64,000 bases of DNA from CAWJLS01 sp963843755. GTDB lineage: Bacteria; Acidobacteriota; Thermoanaerobaculia; Multivoradales; DATKCC01. Every line of letters begins with the position of its first letter. Position 1 is the first letter of the stretch. The stretch spans positions 140,748-204,747 of the forward strand of contig CAWJLS010000011.1 of the NCBI GenBank assembly GCA_963843755.1, in the 5' to 3' direction. Below, piece after piece: positions 1 to 7,704 of the stretch. Both the position numbers and the translations under genes were made by a program. Below the pieces are notes generated by a model, which was not told where the DNA came from, did no database searches, and saw only the letters and a list, made by a program, of their open reading frames with translations.

Positions 1-260
1 ACCACCGCCGGCAGCGTGCCCGCGGCCTGCCGCAGCTCCGGGGAGACCTCGTCCCGGTGGACGTACTCGATCGGCACGCCGATCTCCTCGCGGCAGTCGC
101 GCCAGTCCGATTTCTCGCCGGTCAGGCCGTGGGTGATCGAGCACAGGGCACAGCCGCCCAGCTTGAGCGCCTTGCGGGCGCTGTCGAAGAAGGCGCTCAG
201 CGAGCCGGACTCGGCGTCGAAGACGAAGATCAACCGTTCGATGGTCCGTCGTTCACTCAT
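1..260 (-). CDS. Conserved hypothetical protein, C-terminus cut by window edge
   Basis: The first 86 codons of a minus-strand gene are visible. It starts with ATG at 260 after a good ribosome site (GGGAGG, spacing about 4) and reads off the left edge of the window. The visible part begins MSERRTIERLIFVFDAESG and contains two cysteines in a CALC arrangement (residues 37-40), a nearby ITHG and a third cysteine at residue 56. This Cys-x-x-Cys could be redox-active or bind metal, but I do not recognise a named domain and assign no function. It lies 167 bp downstream of dusB on the same strand and may be co-transcribed with it. Codon use is the normal GC-rich pattern of the region. Confidence 0.7.
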   Translation of the reverse strand, partial: MSERRTIERLIFVFDAESGSLSAFFDSARKALKLGGCALCSITHGLTGEKSDWRDCREEIGVPIEYVHRDEVSPELRQAAGTLPAV

Positions 261-427
261 CGATCCTCCCGGAGGAAGGTCTCCCCGGATGCAGCCGACG
301 CGCACCCAGCGTGCGCTCCCTCCTGTACGGGTCCGGGGCCAGAGCAGATTGCCGGAGCGTGACGCAGGTCGGATGCCGGAGCGGTGCCGGCGGTCGTGGC
401 GGGTCCGGCCGGCGGGGAGCCGGGCGA

Positions 428-1480
428 TCAGGCGGCCGTCTCGAGCGCGCGCCGGTCGAAGAACTCCTCGACCGCGGCCAGGAAGCTCTCCGGGTCGGGC
501 AGGTCGTTGATCTGGCGGCGCAGGTCCCGGCCGCCCGGCAGCCCGTGGCTGTACCAGCCGGTGAAGCGGCGCAGCTTGTGGAGCGCCTCGCCGGGCTCGT
601 CGCGGGCGACGACGGTGCGGAAGTGACCGAGCACCAGATCGCGCCGGTCGGCAAGGGTCGGCCGGGACTGCCGGCCCGGACGGTCCGAAGGGCTCGGATG
701 GTCCGACGGGCCCGGCTGACTCGATTGGGGGCGGGAGGCGAGCGCCGCCGCGGTCTGGCGGAAGATCCAGGGGTTGCGGGTCGCCGCGCGGCCGATCATG
801 ACGCCGTCGCAGCCGGTCTCGGCCAGCATTCGCACCGCCTCCTCCGGCGTGCGCACGTCGCCGTTGCCGATCACCGGGATGTCCAGCTCCTGCTTGAGCC
901 GGGCGATCGGCTCCCAGCGGGCGCTGCCGCGGAACCCCTGGCTGGCGGTGCGCCCGTGCATGGTCACGGCATCGGCCCCCTCGCCCTGGCAGATCCGCCC
1001 GAGCTCCAGGTAGTTGCTGCGGCCGTCGTCGAGGCCGAGGCGGAACTTGACCGTCAGCGGCATGGAGACCTCGCGGCGCACCTGGCGGACGATCTCGCGC
1101 GCCAGCGGCAGGTCGCCCATCAGCGCCGCCCCGGCGCAGCTCTTGAGCACCTTGTTGGCCGGGCAGCCCATGTTGATGTCGCAGACGTCCGGGCGCAGGG
1201 TCTCGACCTCGCGGGCGGCGGCGGCCATGGTCTCGGCGTCGGAGCCGTAGATCTGGATCGACAGCGGCCGCTCCTCCGGGTCGAACGCCATCAGCGCCCG
1301 CTCGCGGCGCCGGAGGGTCGGCTGCCCCCCGACCAGGTTACGGGCCGAGATGAACTCCATCGCCACCAGGCCGACGCCGCCCATCCGGCGCACGATCAGC
1401 CGAAAATCCCGGTCGGTGACGCCGGCCATGGGGGCCAGGAGCAGGGGCGTGTCGAGCGCCAGGGAGCCGATCGTCAGCAT
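428..1480 (-). CDS. dusB: tRNA-dihydrouridine synthase
   Basis: This is an FMN-dependent enzyme that reduces specific uridines in the tRNA D-loop to dihydrouridine using NADPH. The 350-aa product shows the family landmarks in order: LLLAPMAGVTDRDFR near the start, MGCPANKV with the catalytic Cys at about residue 106, KFRLG at 145-149, HGRT at 175-178, and the FMN-phosphate motifs GNGD (205-208) and GVMIGRA (226-232). The length matches DusB/Nifr3 proteins. One oddity is a low-complexity insert rich in Ser, Pro, Gln and Arg at about residues 247-276, between the barrel and the C-terminal helical tRNA-binding domain. The gene starts 13 bp after the stop of the upstream membrane-protein gene, so the two probably form an operon. 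The subtype B assignment is by overall similarity. Confidence 0.93.
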   Translation of the reverse strand: MLTIGSLALDTPLLLAPMAGVTDRDFRLIVRRMGGVGLVAMEFISARNLVGGQPTLRRRERALMAFDPEERPLSIQIYGSDAETMAAAAREVETLRPDVCDINMGCPANKVLKSCAGAALMGDLPLAREIVRQVRREVSMPLTVKFRLGLDDGRSNYLELGRICQGEGADAVTMHGRTASQGFRGSARWEPIARLKQELDIPVIGNGDVRTPEEAVRMLAETGCDGVMIGRAATRNPWIFRQTAAALASRPQSSQPGPSDHPSPSDRPGRQSRPTLADRRDLVLGHFRTVVARDEPGEALHKLRRFTGWYSHGLPGGRDLRRQINDLPDPESFLAAVEEFFDRRALETAA

Positions 1481-1493
1481 CGTCCGTCGGGGC

Positions 1494-1901
1494 TCACCGG
1501 GTGCTCCGGACCGTCCGGCCGATCGCCCAGGACAGGGCGCCGCCGATCACGGCCCACCAGGCGCTTCCCAGGGTGAGGCTGAGGGTCAGGAGCAGGCTGC
1601 TCCGGGCGTCCAGGTAGAGGAGCGAGACCGGGAAGTCGGTCCAAACCAGCCAGCTTCCCCGGAGGCCCGCCTCCCACGATCGCCAGATCAGGAGCACCGC
1701 GCCGGCGTGGAGCAGGAACGCCAGCACCATGGCGGCCCGGACCGCGGGCAGCCCACGCCGCGGGGGCGATGGGGCCTGGCCGGCCCGAACGGGCGGGTGG
1801 CCGTCGGGTCCAGGCGGGCCGGGCGCCTCGCGCGGGGCCCGACGCGTGTCGCGGGGGCCCGGCGGCGCGGCCGGCGAGGGGTTCTCCGGAGAGCGGGTCA
1901 C
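1494..1901 (-). CDS. Small membrane protein of unknown function
   Basis: A 135-aa protein is predicted from a GTG start at 1901. I prefer this start to the ATG further upstream at 2009 because a TAGACT box sits 7 bases before the GTG, and because the extra 36 residues would be low-complexity and would overlap the divergent methyltransferase gene. The first third is Pro/Arg-rich and probably cytoplasmic. It is followed by a hydrophobic helix (AAMVLAFLLHAGAVLLIW) and a longer hydrophobic stretch near the C-terminus, giving two or three membrane spans. No recognised domain. It is immediately upstream of dusB on the same strand, but nothing links it to tRNA modification. Confidence 0.6.
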   Translation of the reverse strand: MTRSPENPSPAAPPGPRDTRRAPREAPGPPGPDGHPPVRAGQAPSPPRRGLPAVRAAMVLAFLLHAGAVLLIWRSWEAGLRGSWLVWTDFPVSLLYLDARSSLLLTLSLTLGSAWWAVIGGALSWAIGRTVRSTR

Positions 1902-1908
1902 GCCGGCT

Positions 1909-1914
1909 AGTCTA
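1909..1914 (-). promoter_or_regulatory. -10 box for leaderless membrane-protein/dusB transcript
   Basis: On the minus strand TAGACT is followed by seven bases and then the GTG start at 1901. A normal start site about seven bases after the -10 would coincide with the start codon. No Shine-Dalgarno sequence is present, as expected for a leaderless mRNA. No convincing -35 is visible. Confidence 0.45.
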
Positions 1915-1993
1915 CCGTTCCCGTGGGGTCCATCCTCCGGACGGCGCACCGCAGAGGGTCGGACCGTCGCCGGGTCGTGCCGAACCCCGGATG

Positions 1994-1999
1994 TATCAT
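1994..1999 (+). promoter_or_regulatory. -10 box for methyltransferase/bacillithiol operon
   Basis: TATCAT is followed by eight bases and the ATG at 2008. There is no ribosome-binding sequence in the gap, so the operon transcript is predicted to be leaderless. This box is back to back with the divergent TAGACT at 1909-1914. Confidence 0.45.
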
Positions 2000-2007
2000 G
2001 ATCGTTC

Positions 2008-2727
2008 ATGGCCTGGTACCGGGAATGGTTCGGCGAGGACTATCTCGAGCTCTACTCCCACCGGGACCGGGCCGAGGCCGCGCTCCAGGCCGACTTCGTC
2101 GAGGAGCGGCTCGGCGAGCGGGTGCCGCGCGCCGCGCTCGATCTCGCCTGCGGCGCCGGCCGCCACACCGACGTGCTGCGGGAGCGCGGCTACCGGGTGC
2201 TCGGAATCGACCTCTCCCTCACGCTGTTGGCACAACGGCCGGACCTGCCACGGGTGGCGGGCGACATGCGGGAGCTTCCGTTCGCCCCTGCCTCGTTCGA
2301 CTGGGTGCTCAACTTCTTCACGTCGTTCGGCTACTTCGAGAGCGAGCGGGAGAACTTCCGGGTGCTGGAGGAGGTCGTCCGGGTCCTGACCCCGGACGGG
2401 CGGTTCCTCATCGACCTGATGAACCCGGTGCCGGTGATCGAGACGCTCCAACCGAGGGAGTCGCTCTCGAAGGACGGCCGCGAGGTCGAGATCGAGCGGT
2501 GGTACGACGCTCACACCAAGCGGGTCAACAAGCGGATCCGGATCGTCCGCCCCGGCGACGGCGAGCGGACCTTCCTCGAGAGCGTCCGCGCCTACCGCCG
2601 CGAGGAGGTCGAGATCGGCCTCCGCTGGGCGGGCATCCAGGTCACCGGCATCTACGGCAACTTCCACGGAGACCCCTACACACGTGACAGCGAACGACTC
2701 ATCCTCGTCGGTCGCAAACGCGACTGA
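2008..2727 (+). CDS. Class I SAM-dependent methyltransferase
   Basis: A 239-aa protein with a Rossmann-type methyltransferase fold. Motif I is LDLACGAGRHT at residues 44-54, the acidic end of beta-2 is GIDLS at 66-70, and FAPASFDWVLNFF corresponds to motif IV. The substrate cannot be read from sequence; small-molecule methyltransferases of the Methyltransf_11/25 type look like this. It is the first gene of the plus-strand run leading into bshC, and its 3' end overlaps the bshC start by 44 bp, implying co-transcription and translational coupling. Whether it acts in thiol metabolism is only suggested by context. Confidence 0.85.
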   Translation: MAWYREWFGEDYLELYSHRDRAEAALQADFVEERLGERVPRAALDLACGAGRHTDVLRERGYRVLGIDLSLTLLAQRPDLPRVAGDMRELPFAPASFDWVLNFFTSFGYFESERENFRVLEEVVRVLTPDGRFLIDLMNPVPVIETLQPRESLSKDGREVEIERWYDAHTKRVNKRIRIVRPGDGERTFLESVRAYRREEVEIGLRWAGIQVTGIYGNFHGDPYTRDSERLILVGRKRD

Positions 2728-4402
2728 CCTGCTCCGCGTCGACCTGGCGGCCGAAGGGCTGGTCGCCCCCCTGCCGCGGGCCTACCTGAACGGCACCGAC
2801 CGCGACCTGCTGGCGCCGCTGCGCTTTCTGGAGCCGGGCACCCTGCCCCCGCAGGCCGACGCTGCCGATCCGGCGGGTTCGTCAGGACCGGCGCCCTCCC
2901 AGCGCGATCGTGGCGACATCGCCGCGGCCCTGCGCCGGGCGAACCGCTCGTACGGCCACCCAGGCGCCGACCGCCTGGCCGACCGCCTGGCCGATCCGGC
3001 CACCCGGGTCGTGGTCGCCGGCCAGCAGCCGGGACTCTTCGGCGGCCCCCTCTACACCCTCTCGAAGATGGTCGCCGCGGGCCGCTGGGCGGCGGAGATG
3101 GAGGCGGCCGGGACGCCGTCGGTGGCGGTCTTCTGGATCGCGACCGAGGACCACGACTGGCACGAGGTCGCCCGGACGGCGTTCCTCGTCCCGGACGGAC
3201 TGCGCCGGTTCGAGCTCGGCGACGACCCGGACCCGCTCCTGCCGGTCGGCATGCGCACCCTGGGACCCGGCGTCGGGCCGATCCTCGACTCTCTCCGCGA
3301 GCTGCGGACCTCCGACCGGTTCGAGACCTGGCTGGACGACCTGGCGTCGATCTACCGGCCCGACGCCCGCTTCGGCGAGGCGTTCGGCCGGCTGGCGGTC
3401 GCACTGCTGGGGGAGCGCTGTCCGCTGCTGCTCGACTCCATGGACCCCGGCGTCAAGGCGGCCGAGGCGCCCTGGCTCGAGCGCTTCGTCGAGCGGCGCG
3501 CCGCCTGGGAAGAGGCGTCGGAGGCCGCGGACCGGGCGATCGCCGCGCGCGGCTACGGCCTGCAGGTCAGCCCCCAGCGGGGAGTGAGCCCGCTGTTCGC
3601 CCTGCGCGGCGGCGAGCGCCGGCGGATCGAGTGGCAGGCGGACGGCCCGCTGGGCGGGGAGTCCGACCGCTACCTCCTGCGGGGCGCCGCCGACCCCGAG
3701 CCCGGTTCCGAGAGCGGTCCCCTCGCGAGGCCGCTCGACGACCTGCGCGCCACCTTGGGCGAGAACCCGGGCGCGATCAGCCCCGGGGTGCTCGCCCGGC
3801 CGGCGATCCAGGACGCGATCCTGGGCACCACGCTCATGGTTCTCGGTCCCGGCGAGATGTCGTACATGGCCCAGGCGGCGCCCGCCTACGGCGTGCTCGG
3901 CATCGAGGCGCCGTGGGTGGCGCTGCGCCCCCAGGTGCTGGTGCTCGAGGAGCACCACCGGGCCAAGCTCGAGGAGCTGGAGCTGCCCCTGGCCGCCCTG
4001 CTCGGCACGGAGACGGAGCTCGAACGCCTGCTGGCCGGCGACGGTGGCTCGGCGCTGGTCGAGGCGGCTCGCGAGCGGGTCGAGGCCGCCCTCGACGCCC
4101 TGGGAGAGTCGGCGCTCGCCCTCGACCGCAACCTCGAGAGGCCGCTCGAGAAGACCCGCCAGACCATGGTCCGCGCCCTCGAAACCTTCGGCGGCAAGGT
4201 GACCAGCGCCGCCGCCCGGAGCGACCAGGTCAAGGCCGGCCGGGTCGAGCGGCTGCGACAGATCTGCCTGCCGGAGGGCACCCTCCAGGAACGGGTCGTC
4301 TCGTCGAGCCACTGGCCCGGCAAGTACGGCGAGCGGTTCATCGACGCCCTCTGGGACCAGATGGAGCTCGACGGCCGCCACCTGCAGGTGGTACAGCCAT
4401 GA
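2684..4402 (+). CDS. bshC: Bacillithiol biosynthesis cysteine-adding enzyme BshC
   Basis: BshC performs the last step of bacillithiol synthesis, joining cysteine to GlcN-malate. The 572-aa protein has the family signature AGQQPGLFGGPLYTLSK at residues 112-128 and FWIATEDHDWHEV at about 150-162, a Rossmann-like core, and a helical region around residues 440-500 likely to be the coiled coil. The length is a little above typical because of a Pro/Ser-rich stretch near residues 52-75. The GTG start at 2684 has GGAGA upstream and begins inside the methyltransferase gene. Neighbours bshB1 and bshA complete the pathway. The stop codon overlaps the first ATG of a row of tiny cistrons that leads to bshB1. 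Confidence 0.95.
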   Translation: MTANDSSSSVANATDLLRVDLAAEGLVAPLPRAYLNGTDRDLLAPLRFLEPGTLPPQADAADPAGSSGPAPSQRDRGDIAAALRRANRSYGHPGADRLADRLADPATRVVVAGQQPGLFGGPLYTLSKMVAAGRWAAEMEAAGTPSVAVFWIATEDHDWHEVARTAFLVPDGLRRFELGDDPDPLLPVGMRTLGPGVGPILDSLRELRTSDRFETWLDDLASIYRPDARFGEAFGRLAVALLGERCPLLLDSMDPGVKAAEAPWLERFVERRAAWEEASEAADRAIAARGYGLQVSPQRGVSPLFALRGGERRRIEWQADGPLGGESDRYLLRGAADPEPGSESGPLARPLDDLRATLGENPGAISPGVLARPAIQDAILGTTLMVLGPGEMSYMAQAAPAYGVLGIEAPWVALRPQVLVLEEHHRAKLEELELPLAALLGTETELERLLAGDGGSALVEAARERVEAALDALGESALALDRNLERPLEKTRQTMVRALETFGGKVTSAAARSDQVKAGRVERLRQICLPEGTLQERVVSSSHWPGKYGERFIDALWDQMELDGRHLQVVQP

Positions 4403-4462
4403 GCCAAGAGGTAAGACCATGAGCCAAGAGGTAAGACCATGAGCCAAGAGGTGAGACCATGA
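4399..4462 (+). repeat. Triple 20-bp repeat forming three overlapping seven-codon cistrons
   Basis: Three head-to-tail copies of a 20-bp unit start at 4399, 4419 and 4439; the third differs by one base (gtaagacc to gtgagacc). Each unit holds an ATG, seven sense codons (M-S-Q-E-V-R-P) and an AGAGG ribosome site, and its TGA falls in the next unit so that stop and start overlap as ATGA. The chain begins on the bshC stop (4400-4402) and ends on the bshB1 ATG at 4459. A 20-bp period is not a multiple of three, so each copy changes frame relative to the last, yet every junction keeps the ATGA overlap. The original bshC/bshB1 coupling site appears to have been duplicated. Confidence 0.85.
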
Positions 4463-5256
4463 GCCAGCCCCTCGATGTCCTGGGCGTCGGCGCCCACCCG
4501 GACGACGTGGAGCTCGGGTGCGGCGGCACCCTGGCGGTCCTCGCCGCGGCCGGCCGGCGGGTCGGCATCCTTCATCTCACCCGTGGCGAGGCCGGAACCC
4601 GTGGCACGGCGGCGCAGCGCCAGCGCGAGGCGGAGGCCGCGGCCGAGGCCCTGGGCGCGGCCGAGCTGCTGTTCATGGACTGCGGCGACGGCTCGCTCCG
4701 CCATGGCCCGGAGGAGGAGGACGCCCTGATCGGTCTCCTCCGCCGGTACCGCCCCGAGGTGGTCCTGGCGCCGACGCCGGCCGACCGGCACCCGGACCAC
4801 GGGCGCGCCCACCGGCTGGTCGAGGACGCCTGCTTCTACGCCGGGCTCGCCGGCCGCGTTTCGCCCCAGAGAGCGGCCCCAACGGGAGGCGCGGCCGCCG
4901 GCGATCTCGCCCCCTTCCGGCCGGCGGCGGTCCATTCCTACATGCAGCACGACCCCTTCGCCCCCTCGTTCATCGTCGACGTCACCGCCGGCTGGGACGC
5001 CAAGCAGCGGGCGCTGGACGCCTACGAGAGCCAGATCTTCCAGGGCGACCCGGGCCGGGCGAACAGCGGGGAGGAGCCTTCCGCACCGAAGACCAAGGTG
5101 GCGAGCGCCGACTTCCGGGCCACGGTCGAAGGGCGGGCCCGCCACTTCGGCCTGCTGATCGGCGCGACCTTCGCCGAGCCCTTCACCACCCGTCTGCCGG
5201 TCGCGATTCCGCGCGCCGAGCGTCTCCTCGAGCTGGTGCCCGGCGGCATCCGGTGA
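4459..5256 (+). CDS. bshB1: Bacillithiol biosynthesis deacetylase BshB1
   Basis: A 265-aa LmbE/PIG-L family zinc deacetylase that removes the acetyl group from GlcNAc-malate to give GlcN-malate. The metal site motif AHPDDVELGCGG is at residues 12-23, and the second metal-binding segment PADRHPDHGRAH lies near residue 110. Its N-terminus (MSQ) repeats the first codons of the three minicistrons just upstream, so the ATG at 4459 is simply the fourth in the series and carries the AGAGG site of the last repeat. The gene is in order bshC-bshB1-bshA, and 24 bp separate it from bshA. Confidence 0.94.
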   Translation: MSQPLDVLGVGAHPDDVELGCGGTLAVLAAAGRRVGILHLTRGEAGTRGTAAQRQREAEAAAEALGAAELLFMDCGDGSLRHGPEEEDALIGLLRRYRPEVVLAPTPADRHPDHGRAHRLVEDACFYAGLAGRVSPQRAAPTGGAAAGDLAPFRPAAVHSYMQHDPFAPSFIVDVTAGWDAKQRALDAYESQIFQGDPGRANSGEEPSAPKTKVASADFRATVEGRARHFGLLIGATFAEPFTTRLPVAIPRAERLLELVPGGIR

Positions 5257-5280
5257 ACCGAACCCGATGAGAGGAATCCG

Positions 5281-6450
5281 ATGAAGATCGGCATCGTCTG
5301 CTACCCCACCTTCGGCGGCTCGGGCATCGTCGCCACCGAGCTCGCCATGGCGCTGGCCGGCCGGGGCGACGAGGTCCACGTCATCAGCTACGCCCTGCCG
5401 TCGCGCCTCTCGCTCGCCTCGCCCGGCGTCTTCTTCCACGAGGTCCACGTCCCCAACTACCCGCTGTTCGAGTACCCGCCCTACTCCCTGGCGCTGACCA
5501 CCAAGATGGTCGAGGTCGCCCGCCACCAGGACCTGGACCTGCTCCACGTCCACTACGCCGTGCCCAACGCCGTCTCCGCCGTGCTCGCCCGCCAGATCCT
5601 GGCGCCGCGGCCGCTGCCGGTGGTGACCACCCTCCACGGCACCGACATCACCCTGGTCGGCAACGACCCGAACTATCTCGAGACGACCCGCTTCGGCATC
5701 ATGGAGAGCGACGCGGTGACCACCGTCTCGCGGTCGCTGCGCGACCAGACCCGCGAGCAGCTCGGCGTCGACAAGGCGATCGACGTGATCCCCAACTTCA
5801 TCGACCCGGTGCGCTTCGCCGAGGCGCGCCAGGGCCCGGGGGCGCGCCGCTGGGCCCGGCCGGGGGAGAAGGTCGTCGTCCACATCTCGAACTTCCGGCC
5901 GGTCAAGCGGGTGCCCGACGTGGTGGAGACCTTCCGCCGCATCCTGGACAAGGTCAAGGCGCGCCTGCTGCTGGTCGGCGACGGGCCGGACCGGGCCAAG
6001 GCCGAGCTCATGTGCCGCGAGCAGGGCACCTGCCACGCCGTCACCTTTCTCGGCAGCCTGCCGCTGATCGAGGAGGTGCTGGTCGGCGCGGACCTCTTCC
6101 TCCTGCCGTCGGAGAGCGAGTCGTTCGGCCTGTCGGCGCTCGAGGCGATGGCCTGCCACGTGCCGGTGATCGCCACCACCGCCGGCGGCCTGCCGGAGGT
6201 GGTGATCGACGGCGAGACCGGGTTCCTGGCCGAGGTCGGCGACGTCCAGGCGATGGCGGACTCCGCCGTGCGGCTGCTCCAGGATGACGATCTGCGCGCG
6301 CAGTTCGGCCGCGCCGCCCGGCGCCGGGCGGTCGAGCACTTCGACCAGGACCGGATCGTCGGCCGCTACCGCGACATCTACGACCGGGTGCTCGCCGCGA
6401 CGGCAGTGCCCGGCACCTCCCCGGTCGGCGCGGTCCGTCAGGCGCCGTGA
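5281..6450 (+). CDS. bshA: N-acetyl-alpha-D-glucosaminyl L-malate synthase BshA
   Basis: A GT4-family glycosyltransferase (389 aa) that makes GlcNAc-malate from UDP-GlcNAc and L-malate, the first step of bacillithiol synthesis. Visible landmarks are GIVCYPTFGGSGIVATEL at the N-terminus, the GNDPNYLETTRFGI segment typical of BshA, HISNFRPVKR before the nucleotide-binding half, and the ESESFGLSALEAMA motif with the conserved glutamates near residue 280. The ATG at 5281 follows a GAGAGG ribosome site. The TGA overlaps the GTG of the next gene. With bshC and bshB1 here, the whole pathway is encoded in one operon. Confidence 0.95.
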   Translation: MKIGIVCYPTFGGSGIVATELAMALAGRGDEVHVISYALPSRLSLASPGVFFHEVHVPNYPLFEYPPYSLALTTKMVEVARHQDLDLLHVHYAVPNAVSAVLARQILAPRPLPVVTTLHGTDITLVGNDPNYLETTRFGIMESDAVTTVSRSLRDQTREQLGVDKAIDVIPNFIDPVRFAEARQGPGARRWARPGEKVVVHISNFRPVKRVPDVVETFRRILDKVKARLLLVGDGPDRAKAELMCREQGTCHAVTFLGSLPLIEEVLVGADLFLLPSESESFGLSALEAMACHVPVIATTAGGLPEVVIDGETGFLAEVGDVQAMADSAVRLLQDDDLRAQFGRAARRRAVEHFDQDRIVGRYRDIYDRVLAATAVPGTSPVGAVRQAP

Positions 6451-7109
6451 CCGCCCCGCCCCCGCCCGAGACCGGAGACCCGCGGGACGAGGGGTACCTG
6501 GCGCCGTCCGGCGAGGCCCGGGGCGAGATCCGCGACCGCGGCTCCCGCTTCCTCGCCGTCGTCCGCCCGGCGACGGACGACGCGGCGGCCAGGCAGGGGC
6601 TCGCGGCGGTCGCCGCCGAGTTCCCCGAAGCCACCCACCACTGCTGGGCGGCCCGCCTCGGCAGCCCGCTCGGCGGCAGCCCGGTCGAACGGAGCTCCGA
6701 CGCGGGTGAGCCCGCCGGCACCGCGGGGGTACCGATCCTCCAGGTTCTGCGCGGGGCCGAGCTGTCGGACGTGCTGGCCGTGGTGGTGCGCTGGTTCGGC
6801 GGCACGAAGCTCGGCAAAGGGGGGCTCGCCCGGGCCTACGCCGGCGCCACCCGCGAGGCCCTCGGCTCTCTCCCCTTGGTGCGCAACGTGCCCGCGGTCG
6901 AGCTGTCGGTCGAGCTGCCCTACGACCGGATCGGCGGCGTCAAACGGCTGGTCCATCCGCCCCGGGTCGACCTGCTCGAGGAGAGCTACGGCGCCGCGGT
7001 CCGGCTCCGGCTCTCGGTCTTCACCTCCGAGCGGGAGGCCTTCGAGGCCGCGCTCGCCGACCTGGGCCTCTCCGCTGAGGAGACGGGAGGCTCGCGGACC
7101 GGGAGTTGA
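6447..7109 (+). CDS. YigZ/IMPACT family protein
   Basis: A 220-aa protein of the UPF0029/IMPACT family. The diagnostic block is present: RGSRFLAVV near residue 32, then THHCWAARL, SSDAGEPAGTAGVPIL and VVRWFGGTKLGKGGLARAY, followed by the C-terminal ferredoxin-like DUF1949 half. E. coli YigZ has this architecture. The biochemical role is uncertain; translation regulation or peptide binding has been proposed for the family. The GTG start at 6447 overlaps the bshA stop (GTGA), so this is the last gene of the operon. Its connection to bacillithiol is positional only. Confidence 0.9.
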   Translation: MTAPPPPETGDPRDEGYLAPSGEARGEIRDRGSRFLAVVRPATDDAAARQGLAAVAAEFPEATHHCWAARLGSPLGGSPVERSSDAGEPAGTAGVPILQVLRGAELSDVLAVVVRWFGGTKLGKGGLARAYAGATREALGSLPLVRNVPAVELSVELPYDRIGGVKRLVHPPRVDLLEESYGAAVRLRLSVFTSEREAFEAALADLGLSAEETGGSRTGS

Positions 7110-7120
7110 AGCGATTCTTG

Positions 7121-7150
7121 TTGTGGCCCGACGGAACCCTTCGCTAGACT
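7121..7150 (+). promoter_or_regulatory. Promoter candidate for DUF4870 gene
   Basis: TTGTGG (7121-7126) and TAGACT (7145-7150) are separated by 18 bases, a good housekeeping-type pair located 61 bases before the DUF4870 ATG. Confidence 0.5.
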
Positions 7151-7211
7151 CTCCGTACAAGATTTCTGAGCGACCTCTGTTCTCTCCGTGCTCAAAGAAA
7201 GGAGTCTCTCC

Positions 7212-7628
7212 ATGAGCGACGAGAATCAGCCTTCGCCCCCGCCTCCGCCGTCGGACGGTAACACCGGAGCCGGTGCACCTCCTCCGCCCCCACCGATCAC
7301 ACCGGGCGGTCAACAGAACCGCGGCCTGATGCTGGTGCTCTCCTATCTCTGGGTGCTGTCGCTGGTGCCCTATCTCACCGAGCGCGACGATGCGGAGATC
7401 AAGTGGCACGCCCGCCATGGGCTGGTCCTGCTGATCGCGGAGGTCATCATCGGCGTCGTCATCTTCATCTTGAGCATGATCCCCGGGCTCGGCTGCGTCA
7501 TGCCGATCCTGTCGCTCTTGATCTGGCTCGGGATCATCGTCCTCCACGTCCTCTGCCTGGTGAAGGCGCTCAACGGCGAGCGGTTCATGGTTCCGTTCAT
7601 CAGCGACTACGCCAACCAGATCCCTTGA
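7212..7628 (+). CDS. DUF4870 domain membrane protein
   Basis: A 138-aa protein starting at ATG 7212, chosen over an ATG eight codons earlier because AAAGGAG sits at the right distance before it. The first 35 residues are Pro/Gly-rich (PPPPPSDGN-type) and cytoplasmic. The rest is the DUF4870/Tic20-like unit: a hydrophobic helix (LMLVLSYLWVLSLVPYL), the polar KWHARHGLVL turn typical of the family, and two more long hydrophobic helices. Function is unknown; these proteins are small integral membrane proteins. It has its own promoter candidate and is followed 76 bp later by yidD. Confidence 0.82.
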   Translation: MSDENQPSPPPPPSDGNTGAGAPPPPPPITPGGQQNRGLMLVLSYLWVLSLVPYLTERDDAEIKWHARHGLVLLIAEVIIGVVIFILSMIPGLGCVMPILSLLIWLGIIVLHVLCLVKALNGERFMVPFISDYANQIP

Positions 7629-7704
7629 GGATCTCTCTTCGGGGCCGGTCGACGGTCGGCGGGGTCGGAGACGGCCCCGCCACCGCGCCACCCGGCCGCC
7701 GGTC

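Noticed and set aside
3886..6339. An 817-codon minus-strand open frame
   Set aside because: It is antisense to bshC, bshB1 and bshA, which carry clear family motifs. Its product has no recognisable domain.
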